Shown here one piece after another: positions 41,607 to 51,050 of a DNA stretch of 64,000 nucleotides (positions are counted from its first letter, which is position 1; each line of letters starts with the position of its first letter). A model generated the notes under the pieces. That model had not been told where the DNA came from. It did no database searches and worked only from the letters and a program-made list of their open reading frames with translations. Origin of the DNA: Pilatotrama ljubarskyi (taxonomy: Eukaryota; Basidiomycota; Agaricomycetes; Polyporales; Polyporaceae); the NCBI GenBank assembly GCA_022385805.1, contig MU277690.1, positions 320,128-384,127 of the forward strand, written 5' to 3'. A program made the translations under genes and the position numbers.

Positions 41607-43157
41607 ATGGAAATCTTGGTGCAGCTTCGAGGCGTCCTTCCCTTGGCTATTGCTTTACTTGCAGTGGCCGCCCGCGAATTCGTCGTTGACGACAACGATC
41701 CTGCAATATTATATGCACCATCGGACCAATGGTCCCAAGGTGCTCAGTGCAGCACGTGCAGCATCCATCCCGACCCGACTCAGACGTTGAACCGCACTTG
41801 GCACGATTCCACGTACGATCCATCGACGGACGCGGACCCGAGGGTCATCACATTCAAGTTCACTGGCACCTCAGTGAGCGTGTTCAACATCCTCCCTCCT
41901 GTTCAAGATGCGGGCACCAGCCACGTCGACCTGACCTTCGAGCTGGACGGGTCGTCCGTGAGCACCTTCACATATGACCCCTCAGCGGACTCCGGGTTTC
42001 AATACGGTCATGCTGTGTTCTCTTCCCCGCCTCTGACGAACGGACAGCACGCGCTCGTCGTGCGCACTACGAGTGGGGTGGAGTCTGTTGTCCTGTTCGA
42101 CTATATTGTGTATACCGTCCCAGATCCCCCTGTCTCCTCGTCGTCCAGCTCAACGATAGATGTCACCACAATCAACTCCCCAACCCCAGAGTCATCATCA
42201 TCGTCATCATCTCCCGGAAGCGGCACAACTGCATCAAGCACCTCCGTCCCTACTCCCATCTCCGCGCCATCATCCGCCTTACAAGCGATCTCCAGTGCCG
42301 CCAGTCCCTCTGCCGCATCGCCAGGGTCGCCTACATCTCCATCGGCCTCCGACAGCGCTAAAGCGTCACTGCCCTCGATGCCCACTGGACCCACTGTCCC
42401 GTCGACCGGTACTGGCACGCTGGACTTGACAAGCGAGACGCAGAGCTTGGATGGAACTGTAGGCGTGTCACCGACGGCTTCCACCGTGGCTGCACTGCCG
42501 CAAAGTACGTCAACAGGCCGCACCATTCCCGTGGGTGCCGTCATAGGCGGCGCAGCCGGCGGAGGTGTCCTCCTACTCATCCTCCTCGCTACGCTCGTCT
42601 ACTGCCTTTGCATACGCCGCGTCCGGCATCTAAGCTTTGACCTCGAGGTGCCGAAGGGAGATGATGAGGCCACAGCAATTGACGCTCACTTTCCCAGCCT
42701 GCATTACGGACAAGGCCCGTTGTCCGCTACTCAGGAGCACTTGATGGACACGTCAAACCGCCGCTCCGTGAATCCGTCAACTCTGCGGCGAGCGTCGCTA
42801 AGCTTTCGAAGGGCTCGCGACTCGCACCATTCCAGCGACGTGATTGCTATCGGAGCTCCTACGCCGGCCTCGCCCGTTTCGGAATACTCGTCAGACAGCA
42901 TCACGCCCTGCCCGCCCTCATCCCAGCCGCCTCGGACGTCCGTTAGCCAGTCGCTTACTGAGAAGCCAAGCGACCCTCTGCCCCCTCCCATCCTTCCTGT
43001 CACATCAATCATCGTCCACGAGAACGTGCCCCCCACTATCGATACGAGGGTGCTCGAGCAGATCTCGGCGCTTCAGCAGGAGGTGGCTCGCCTACGGGTG
43101 CATCACGAGAGGGCGGCGCTGCTCGTGGATGCCCCTCCGCGGTACAATGAAACGTAG
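41607..43157 (+). CDS. Receptor-like single-pass membrane protein, paralog 2, PPxY tail
   Basis: 516 residues, intronless, starting at the ATG 41607; the longer frame begins with GTG. Signal peptide MEILVQLRGVLPLAIALLAV. The ectodomain (about 23-170) has WSQGAQCSTC with the CxxC pair, NRTWHDSTYDPS, a beta-rich middle and VVLFDYIVYTV. A Ser/Thr/Pro stalk runs from about 172 to 300. The membrane helix is at about 307-332 (VGAVIGGAAGGGVLLLILLA), followed by CIRRVRH. The tail has long Ser/Pro stretches, a coiled coil (LEQISALQQEVARLRVHHER) and the C-terminus APPRYNET, a PPxY motif that binds WW domains of Nedd4/Rsp5-type ubiquitin ligases. It lacks the VNRTIDD opening and is the most divergent plus-strand member. 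Confidence 0.82.
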   Translation: MEILVQLRGVLPLAIALLAVAAREFVVDDNDPAILYAPSDQWSQGAQCSTCSIHPDPTQTLNRTWHDSTYDPSTDADPRVITFKFTGTSVSVFNILPPVQDAGTSHVDLTFELDGSSVSTFTYDPSADSGFQYGHAVFSSPPLTNGQHALVVRTTSGVESVVLFDYIVYTVPDPPVSSSSSSTIDVTTINSPTPESSSSSSSPGSGTTASSTSVPTPISAPSSALQAISSAASPSAASPGSPTSPSASDSAKASLPSMPTGPTVPSTGTGTLDLTSETQSLDGTVGVSPTASTVAALPQSTSTGRTIPVGAVIGGAAGGGVLLLILLATLVYCLCIRRVRHLSFDLEVPKGDDEATAIDAHFPSLHYGQGPLSATQEHLMDTSNRRSVNPSTLRRASLSFRRARDSHHSSDVIAIGAPTPASPVSEYSSDSITPCPPSSQPPRTSVSQSLTEKPSDPLPPPILPVTSIIVHENVPPTIDTRVLEQISALQQEVARLRVHHERAALLVDAPPRYNET

Positions 43158-44815
43158 AGAACTCGTTCGTCGAGTCCGGGGCAGCTGACCGTGCCTAACC
43201 TCCATTCCCGTCTTATCTGGGATGTACGTTCAGGCTCTTCGGGTCCCTCGAGCGATGACTGATGCAGTGTGTTCAGCACTTCGGCGCCATTGGATTATCG
43301 TAGACGGATGGACAATCATACACGTTGACACGTTGTTGCTCTGCGCTCGCCTTTCGGCTATTCGTCTCTCTTGCAGTGTGCAACTTGAACTGCTTATGCG
43401 GCTATGAAACTTCGTACTCATTCTTACCTCTGATCAGTACATAACATGTTGGAGCACGCCTCAGCACAATTTGGACAGGTAAAGGCTTGGGTCACGCAAT
43501 CGAACCTCATGTGGGCCAGGCGAACCCGCAGCCGGTGCGGCTGGCCGCTCCTGCCACCGCACCTGCACCATGGGCCAGTGCTGCCACGTCTGAGCCTCTG
43601 CGGTTATTTGACTGCGATCACAGGTAGTAGCGTGCCCGCTTATATTCGCCACAGATGCCGCAATGGTCAGATATTGCGGTGGCGTACTAAGTTCCTGCAT
43701 ACTTCTGCTTCCCGCGAAGAACATATTGGATCGAGATATAAGACTCGGACTCGAGTTATATTATGATTCAAATCCTGCTGTGAGCGGCCGGGCATTGTGG
43801 TCCAGGCTCCTCGCAAGTTAGCTCCTACAAACCACCGTCGCAGTGACGAAGGTCATCCATGGAAGGACTGGCGCCTGCCAGTGACTGACGAGCGCCTGCT
43901 AAGTTCGAGAGTCCAATTGGACTTCGGCTTGAAGCTTGAACGATCATGCATTGTGTTCGATGCAGTCCTAAGCCCACATGCGTAGCATGTCCATTCATGT
44001 CGAGAGCCCACCACTCAGCTTGTCAGATTCGTCTCCATAACCTGCTACTCAGATGAGAAGATTTTAAACTCGCTCAACACTGGCACTCCCATCCATGTGA
44101 GTCCTCGCATAAGACCAGTCCCCGCTGTGTCGGCGGTCCGAGTGCATGTGGTTCCTCCATGGAGCCGCCGTCCTGCGTCAAGGTGCGGAGCTTACCCGCG
44201 CCAGCTTCCTCTTATATTCCCTGTACCCACAGAGTTTGGAACTTATCAGATCGTAGTACCCACCTGGGAGCGGTGACATGACTGGCGGTTCAAACATAGA
44301 TGCGATGCTAGGTTTGACCGGTGCGCAGAGCCACCCCGTCCTTAGCGCATACTCACTCCGTCTGAACGATGTGTCTCTCCAAGTCCGAGCATGTCACACA
44401 CAGCAGTGGACACGTAGTTTGTGCGGTGCTCTGAGAGACGGTCTGACTCGGAAACCGCCGGACTCGGAGTCCCATTTGTCCCGTTCCAGCTTGAGGGTAC
44501 TGACAGGGCGCTGCAAGGCATCTGCCACGAGATGGCTTCTGTGGCGCTGTTGTTGGCTGCGGAAGTGGTACTAACTCTACTTTTCTTGTCGCATGTAGAA
44601 GGTTACGTGGCCAATCAATGTCATGCAGCTGCAACATCCGTTGCGAACTGCCACTGCATACGATAGCCGCACCTTCGAGCTACCGTTCAGGTCCGTTGCC
44701 CTCGAGTGCTCAGGCCCCCGGCTCTGCTAGTAATCCCTCACTCCTACCTGGTACGCCTGGTATTACTAGCGGAATTCATTGGCGCTGACGACTACCACAA
44801 TCTCTCCAGGACTCG
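43158..44815. other. No supported gene
   Basis: Intergenic between paralogs 2 and 3. Short frames only. Confidence 0.5.
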
Positions 44816-46417
44816 ATGCTCAGGTTCACCATCTCCCACGCAACTCTGGTCACTGTGGTCAGCGTCCTATTCCATAGGGATACAGCTCTAGTTGCAGCTG
44901 TTCGCTTGGTGAACCGGACCATAGACGATCAGAATGGGGACAGCGTTACAGGCACGACCCCCAACTTCTGGCCTGCCCCCGGCGTCGACCCCAACAGTAC
45001 ATGGATACAGGGGATAGACTGCGTGCATTGCAGCATGCTCCCACATCAGGTCATCGACGTCTCGCAGACCTTCGACGGAACATGGCACGACTCAACGTAC
45101 CACCCTGGAAATCCGGACCGTGGCCTCACTGCTTCCTTCTCAGGCACTGCGGTCTACGTCTTCTTTATTGTCCCAAACTTCGTCCAGTATACCACGACAT
45201 TCACGAACCTCAGCTTCTCGGTCGACGGCACGTACATGAACCAGTACACGCACAATCCGGACAGCTCCTCAACAATCCTGTACAAGGTTCCTGTGTTCAC
45301 TGCGGCGACACTCGCAAACACTGACCACACCATCGAGATTCGAGCGTCCGGTCCGACAGCCTCTATCCTGCTCTTTGACTACATCGCGTATACCGTCGAG
45401 GAAGTCGATCCGTCCTCGAACTCTCCGTCTGCGGCGTCTGCCGGGCCGCCTCCAAGCTCATCTCCATCCACGAGCCCATCGACGGTGAGCAGCCCTCCTA
45501 GTCCTCCTTCGTCAGTCACGGGGAGTACGTCTCTTCCGGGCTCAAACTTCGCGTCTCGGCCGGCCTCCCTCTCTACCTCATCCCAGACATCTGCGGGCAG
45601 CTCCCCCACATCCCTACCGTCATCCTCTACAGGATCCTCACACTCGTCCACACACTTCCTTGAACCATCGCCGTTTCCATCGACGGCACAGCTGGATCCG
45701 CCTGCTGGAGGCAGTGGTCCAGCCAGCGGGAATGGCCAGCGCGTTCACATTGGCGCCATCGTTGGCGCAGTAGCAGGCGCCGTGGCATTCTGTGCATTGC
45801 TAGCGCTGCTGTTGTGCTTCTATTGCCGGCGACGTCGGCGGGCACACACAAGTGCCAAGCGAGCAGCGAAGGAACCAAAGACTGGGGCTGCTGCAAAGAC
45901 CCCTGCAAAGCCGAAGCGGGACGCGGGTCAATCGGGAGAACACGGCCAGACATTCTCTTCTTCCACTCACCCACCTCTGGTGAGTTGCGATATTACATAT
46001 ATGCGCTAGTGCGGACTAATGTTGTATCGTGAACAACAGTCCCCGCTTCTCGGGAGAGGGTCCTTGCCCCCCCGCCTGCCTGCCGCATCTTGCGGAGGGA
46101 TGGTGTCTGGAACAAGCAACTCCCCTGCTAGCGAGCAAGCAATCAGTGGCTCCGAACTTTCTAAGGGTTGCACGCTGAATGTTGGCGGACGCCTCTCTAC
46201 GCAGTCCACGCAGTCTGCATTCGCCGAGGGGGAGGACGGCAGCTCATCGTCGATACCCGACGCTCCGTCTACCCCGCATACAGGATCCTCTCGGATGGGC
46301 ACGTCAATACTGCGTGCACAGGTCGCCGTGCTACAGAGCGAGCTAGCACGCCTTAGAGACGTTGAACAGGAGATGCATCAGCTTTTCGCCGAGCCTCCGC
46401 CACGTTATGAGGAATGA
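44816..46417 (+). CDS. Receptor-like single-pass membrane protein, paralog 3, PPxY tail, one intron
   Basis: Exons 44816-45979 and 46040-46417 (1542 nt, 513 residues); the 60-nt intron GTGAGT...CAACAG falls between codons. The N-terminus (MLRFTISHATLVTVVSVLFH) is a weak signal peptide, then VNRTIDDQNGDSVTG. The ectodomain has WIQGIDCVHC, FDGTWHDSTYHPGN, FSGTAVYVFF and LLFDYIAYTV. A Ser/Pro stalk follows, then a membrane helix at about 310-336 (GAIVGAVAGAVAFCALLALL) with CFYCRRRRRAH. The second exon encodes most of the tail, with a coiled coil LRAQVAVLQSELARLRDVEQ and the C-terminus EPPPRYEE, again PPxY. It shares the LRAQVAVLQ coil with paralog 4 almost exactly, so these two are the closest pair. 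Confidence 0.85.
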
Positions 46418-48384
46418 ACCGCGCCACATGACCTCGAATGGTTCAATCTATTGGTGATGTTGAGTCTTCCCCCCACACCCGTTCGTTTGCTATGATTTAC
46501 TCATTGGGAGGTCGCTGCGACTAGGCTGCCGAAGAGTGATATCGTGTATGGCATGTACAGCGGAACAGCCGAATTACTTGGATCGGTTCGACTCTCATCG
46601 CTCTGCCAGTGATCGACGTGGGGGGAAGCACTGTGCACTATCTGACAATGCACACGGAACTCGAGTGGACCTACAACATGTCGAGTGGTGCAGCGTATCG
46701 GACTCGTGCATACTACTAGTACCGCGACAATGATTCAAGTTCCCGTGCCTCTCGATTTCAATGGAGCGGTTGATTTTCTTGAACTGTGGGCTAAGTAGCA
46801 CCATCAGTAGCTCATCATATCTACTCAAATATGTGCATCAGACGGCCGAACGTTCACAAGAACTGTAGCGAGTGAACACTGTCAGTATCTAGTGGTAGCC
46901 CGTGGTGGTATGAGTAGCGACTCGGGGTCCGCGGGGCGTAGTATGGGCGCCTCGTTGTCCCGCTTCCCAGATCGTCTACTCCGCGACTACTACACACTCA
47001 CATCCGACCACTATGAACGAACTGCGGAGACAGACCGTTCTACTCATTGCAATTGCTCCGATGCCTGAGTCCCTCTGCATACTGCTCCTCAAGGTGCTGT
47101 ACAAACTGATCTACCTGCAGACGGGCGTCAACGGAACCCTCTGCACACGTGACCGACACGCCCTCCTAGTCAGCTTGTTCTCTCGGAACGGCGAATACCA
47201 CAAGCGCACTCTCATATGAACCATGCATTGCGCTTACCTGTTTCTGGTGCAGCGCTGGGTCTTGATTAGCCTGGGCCATGCGTTGCTCGTGTGGCAGCGC
47301 CCAATTCATCGCGCAAGAGACAATCAACTTGAATGCCGGAGTACTTTTCCGCTCTGCGAAAGGAGACCTGAACTTCTCAACACGCCCACCTGACCATTCA
47401 GGGCATCGTAGATTATCCCCTGGTCATAGAGTCCTCATCGCAGTACTCAATCACGCAAGTTCTCGACAGCGCGGACGAGCGGCTCCCCCTGTCATAGAGC
47501 ACTTCGGAACGTCTGCCTAGGGGAGACTAGGCTCAGTTCAGATTGTGGTCCCTTAGACTGCTGATCAGCTAGTAGGTGCGTTGTGTATTGCCCGTCCCCC
47601 GGCTCTCGTCCTGAGCCACGCGCATCCTCGAAGACTGAGTCCCTCGAAGGCATCATACCGGGACCCGGAACAGCGGATATTTGCCAAAGTACGTTGTACT
47701 CTGCTATTTGCGAGTCACTCTGACAGAGGGAGTGCTGATATTTGGGCACTTCTCACGCGGTTGCGGTGCTTCTTATTCTTCTTCGCAAGCCCAGTCAACG
47801 GCCGTGATTCCGCTGCCACAAGTCAAGATGAATCCGTCAGGTGTACGATATGACAAGGATTCCGAGTGTACGAACAATACCGAACTCGACGTCGCGTAAA
47901 GTCTCCGCCCGGTGTTTCACACGCATGTCGGTAGGTCGACGGAGGGATGGATCGGGCATTGACGAAGATCGCAAATTGAGCTTCATCCAGGAGGGCGTTC
48001 TTGCAACGTTGGTCACGTCCAGGCCCTGCCTCACAGGCCCGAAGAATGGTCCGTGTCCGACTTACGAGCACTACCAACCAGGATGAGTACTGCGGTCACA
48101 GATCCCACACCGTCTCCGTGGTCTCGAGCGTGATGGGCGGAGGCGGTGATGATGATGATGATGATGTGCACGCCAGACGTCGATAAGCTATCGTGTTAGA
48201 GAATGCTCGACATAACCTAATCAGTGTTGCCCATGCTCGACGCATAGGCTGGCTGTTGGCCAATGCGGCACATCTTGCTTCCTTTTTCTTGCTCTCTCGT
48301 CTCTGGCTGTTGGTCCCCTGCTGACTTGCCTACTCACTGGCTCTCTCACAGAACGAGCGCAGCTGGTGGAGTGTGGCTCGAAAT
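46418..48384. other. No supported gene; contains sequence repeated downstream of paralog 4
   Basis: Short frames only. Words around 46745-46780 (CTCTCGATTTCAATGGAGCG) and 46940-46965 (GTATGGGCGCCTCG) recur in diverged form near 50600-50635 and 50700-50715, which suggests that gene and 3' flank were duplicated together. A short (GAT)6 run lies at 48148-48165. Confidence 0.5.
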
Positions 48385-49998
48385 ATGTCTTTTCGGCTAC
48401 GCCGGGTCTGTCAGTTCGTCGTGACAGCTGGCAGTGCAGTATGGTCCTTGTCGGTGAACCGCACCATCGATGATGAGAAGGGCGACAGCGTCACGGGTCT
48501 CGTTCCCTCGTACTCCCCAGTCGGCTCCTGGAGCCAAGGTGCGACCTGTGAGGGGTGCTTCATCCACCTCGATCCCTCTCAGACCTTCGACGGCACATGG
48601 CACGACACTACGCACACACCAGGCGATCCGGAACCGCGCATAATCACTGCGCACTTCACAGGCACCGCCGTCTATGTCTACAACGCGATCGCCAATACCG
48701 TTCCTTTCACTACGACATTCACCAGTCTCACGTTCACTCTCGACGGCACAAATGTTGGCCAGTTCGTGCACGTTCCGACGGACAGCACGAACTTTCAGTA
48801 CGACGTGCCCGTGTTCGCACGTGACGGTCTTCCGAACACCGACCATACTATCATCATCGAGGCGACCGGCGACACGAACTCTTCGCTCGTTTTATTTGAC
48901 TACATCGTGTACACATTTGAAGATGATACGGACAGCACCCCTTCACCGCCTCCACCGCCGACGTCCCCGACTACATCTTCAAACGCTCCTCCGACCACAT
49001 CTTCCATCACAACGACGCAAAGCCAGCCACCACCAAGCCCGCCACCAAATACCCTGCCATCGCAGTCCTCGTCATCGTCTGCCCTCCAGCAGACACTTCC
49101 TCATGGCATTTCCCCGTCATCACTGGCTTCAACCTCTGTCAACCTCATCGGTTCCCACTCACCCTCACCCTCACAATCCTCTCCTACGTACCTCGGCTCA
49201 AGTGCTGAGACTACTCAAACCGTAAATGCGACCGTCCCCGCGGCCTCATCACAGAACCAGTCGACCATCTCAGCTGGAGTTATCGCAGGCGGCGCCGTCG
49301 GCGGCCTGATTGTCATCATCCTCGTCGGCCTGCTTGCATTCTGCCTGCTCCGGCGGCACCGTCGGACGGTCTCGCCCGTTCCCACCGGGCCTGAGGGCAG
49401 CCCTGAAACTCGCGCTGTCGATTTGGTTGGTCCGAGAAACGGCACCAGCGCCTTCGGAGCCACCCTTCAGCGCAGCTCCACCTCCGTACTCGACGCGACA
49501 CCTACCAGCTCTTCACTCCCAGGGGACACGCCGCGGCCACGGCCATTGCCCCTCCCACTTTGGACGTCTGACTCCGACTACTCCTCGACCCGAGATGGAT
49601 CTGAGCTTGCACCCCCACGACCTGTCGTCTTTCCCAGCGCGGTGTCCGAGTCGCCATATTTCTCACGTGCAGAAGGCGTTGCGACCACTCCTTCGAATAC
49701 TGGCAGCGTCCCTACGCCGTCTTCGTCCCAACCACTCCTACTTGCGGGCGGTGCATTTTCGGCGGACGAGAAGCTACCTCTCGACGACCGTAGTATTGGC
49801 CCTCGAGACGCCGAGCGCGGTCCTCGGAACGCGTCTACGACTGGAGCACTGACGGACCCCGACTCCGTTTCGAGCATAGGCACCTCGACATTGCGTGCCC
49901 AGGTCGCCGTGCTCCAGAATGAGGTCGAGAGGCTGAGGGAGCTGCAGGAGATGCAGAGGTTGTTTGAGGAGGCGCCTCCGCGCTACGACGAGGTGTAA
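48385..49998 (+). CDS. Receptor-like single-pass membrane protein, paralog 4, PPxY tail
   Basis: 537 residues, intronless, starting at ATG 48385 (the longer frame begins with GTG). The N-terminus MSFRLRRVCQFVVTAGSAVW is a signal or signal-anchor, then VNRTIDDEKGDSVTG. The ectodomain has WSQGATCEGC, FDGTWHDTTHTPGD, FTGTAVYVYN, LTFTLDGTN and VLFDYIVYTF. A long Ser/Thr/Pro stalk (about 180-290) precedes a membrane helix at about 294-322 (GVIAGGAVGGLIVIILVGLL) and RRHRR. The tail contains Ser/Pro-rich segments, a coiled coil (LRAQVAVLQNEVERLRELQE) and the C-terminus EAPPRYDEV, PPxY. Conserved NRT and NTT-type sites suggest N-glycosylation and the stalk O-mannosylation. Probable site of action is the plasma membrane. 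Confidence 0.85.
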   Translation: MSFRLRRVCQFVVTAGSAVWSLSVNRTIDDEKGDSVTGLVPSYSPVGSWSQGATCEGCFIHLDPSQTFDGTWHDTTHTPGDPEPRIITAHFTGTAVYVYNAIANTVPFTTTFTSLTFTLDGTNVGQFVHVPTDSTNFQYDVPVFARDGLPNTDHTIIIEATGDTNSSLVLFDYIVYTFEDDTDSTPSPPPPPTSPTTSSNAPPTTSSITTTQSQPPPSPPPNTLPSQSSSSSALQQTLPHGISPSSLASTSVNLIGSHSPSPSQSSPTYLGSSAETTQTVNATVPAASSQNQSTISAGVIAGGAVGGLIVIILVGLLAFCLLRRHRRTVSPVPTGPEGSPETRAVDLVGPRNGTSAFGATLQRSSTSVLDATPTSSSLPGDTPRPRPLPLPLWTSDSDYSSTRDGSELAPPRPVVFPSAVSESPYFSRAEGVATTPSNTGSVPTPSSSQPLLLAGGAFSADEKLPLDDRSIGPRDAERGPRNASTTGALTDPDSVSSIGTSTLRAQVAVLQNEVERLRELQEMQRLFEEAPPRYDEV

Positions 49999-50868
49999 AT
50001 TCTTATAGCGAGGACATTGCGCACCGTTTCTGCAAACAGAACCATTCGAGTCCAACTATGACGAGGTGAGAATGATAGCGCCTATGCGCTCGCCACTCAG
50101 AGCAAGAACTGAATGCGGATTTGCCAGGGAGTCCTACGGCTGCGGCGTTGGGAATCTCGCCATCGTCCACTAGACCGCCTCCCCAGCCATGCATGCGACA
50201 TGCCGCCTTGCCGCCAATGGCGGGCGGGCTCAATGGCCAGGAGCTGCTGATGGAGCGGCTGGTAGAGCACCACGATATGTCCTTCGATTAACTCCATCGA
50301 CGATGTGGGCATGGGCTGACTGTGGCAATGTAGACTCGTCTTTCCCTGCCTGTACACGTGTGCCTGACCTACTCTCAACTCAGGATTGAGGTCCTTCGCG
50401 CTTCATTAGTTCGTCTGCTTCTCTCTCGGTCAAACTAGGGCTTGCGTGATGGTTGGTACATGGGCATCAGCGCCCGGGGCCCAACTGTTCTGGTCGTAGA
50501 GCACGGCAAATGGCGGCGAGTGACGTGCACTACTTACCTAGTAGTCCATATGGGACTCGGGATACGTCTAATGTGGATGGGTGCCATCTTGACGAATTCA
50601 GCACCTCTCGAGCTTCAATAGAGTCGTTGTGACCAAGACTTGGAATTGCGAGTCGTCGGCGAGTGGTTACAGCAGAGTATAGCTAGACGCGCAGAAGGCC
50701 GCATGGGCGCCTCGCGACCCCGCTTGCTCTCTGCCTCAGACCACGACGAATGAGCTACCAAATTACGGACTGCGCTGCCCACTATGATTGCTACTGAACC
50801 TTGCCTCTTGGTGATCTCTGAACTGAACCTGCTTGGACATAGCGAGCCCATGCAGTAATATTAATCCG
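49999..50868. other. 3' flank of paralog 4, no gene
   Basis: Short frames; partly a diverged copy of the flank downstream of paralog 3. Confidence 0.5.
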
Positions 50869-51050
50869 ACACGGCCTCGGGCTCGTGCTCAGCGTGCTCG
50901 TCCTGTGCCTTTGCTACGTTACATGCGGTCCCTTCCGAGCACAGTCTTTGGAACGCGCCTATGACTCAAGCACTCACGGAACCGGACTAGTACTTCGTCT
51001 CGAGCATCAGCATCCCGACGGTGAGCGCTCGCGTCGCCGTGCTCTAGGAT
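50869..51050 (+). pseudogene. Decayed fifth copy of the receptor-like gene
   Basis: The nucleotide run 50935-51050 aligns with the 3' end of paralog 4 (about 49830-49920): GGAACGCGCCTATGACTCAA versus GGAACGCGTCTACGACTGGA, then TCGAGCATCAGCATC versus TCGAGCATAGGCACC, then CGTCGCCGTGCTC in both. Just upstream (50875-50930) GGGCTCGTGCTCAGCGTGCT codes a leftover membrane-helix-like segment. Stops and the missing middle show it is dead. Confidence 0.65.

Noticed and set aside
43440..43560. tRNA-like stretch with T-loop-like words
   Set aside because: No foldable cloverleaf with matching acceptor and anticodon stems could be drawn.
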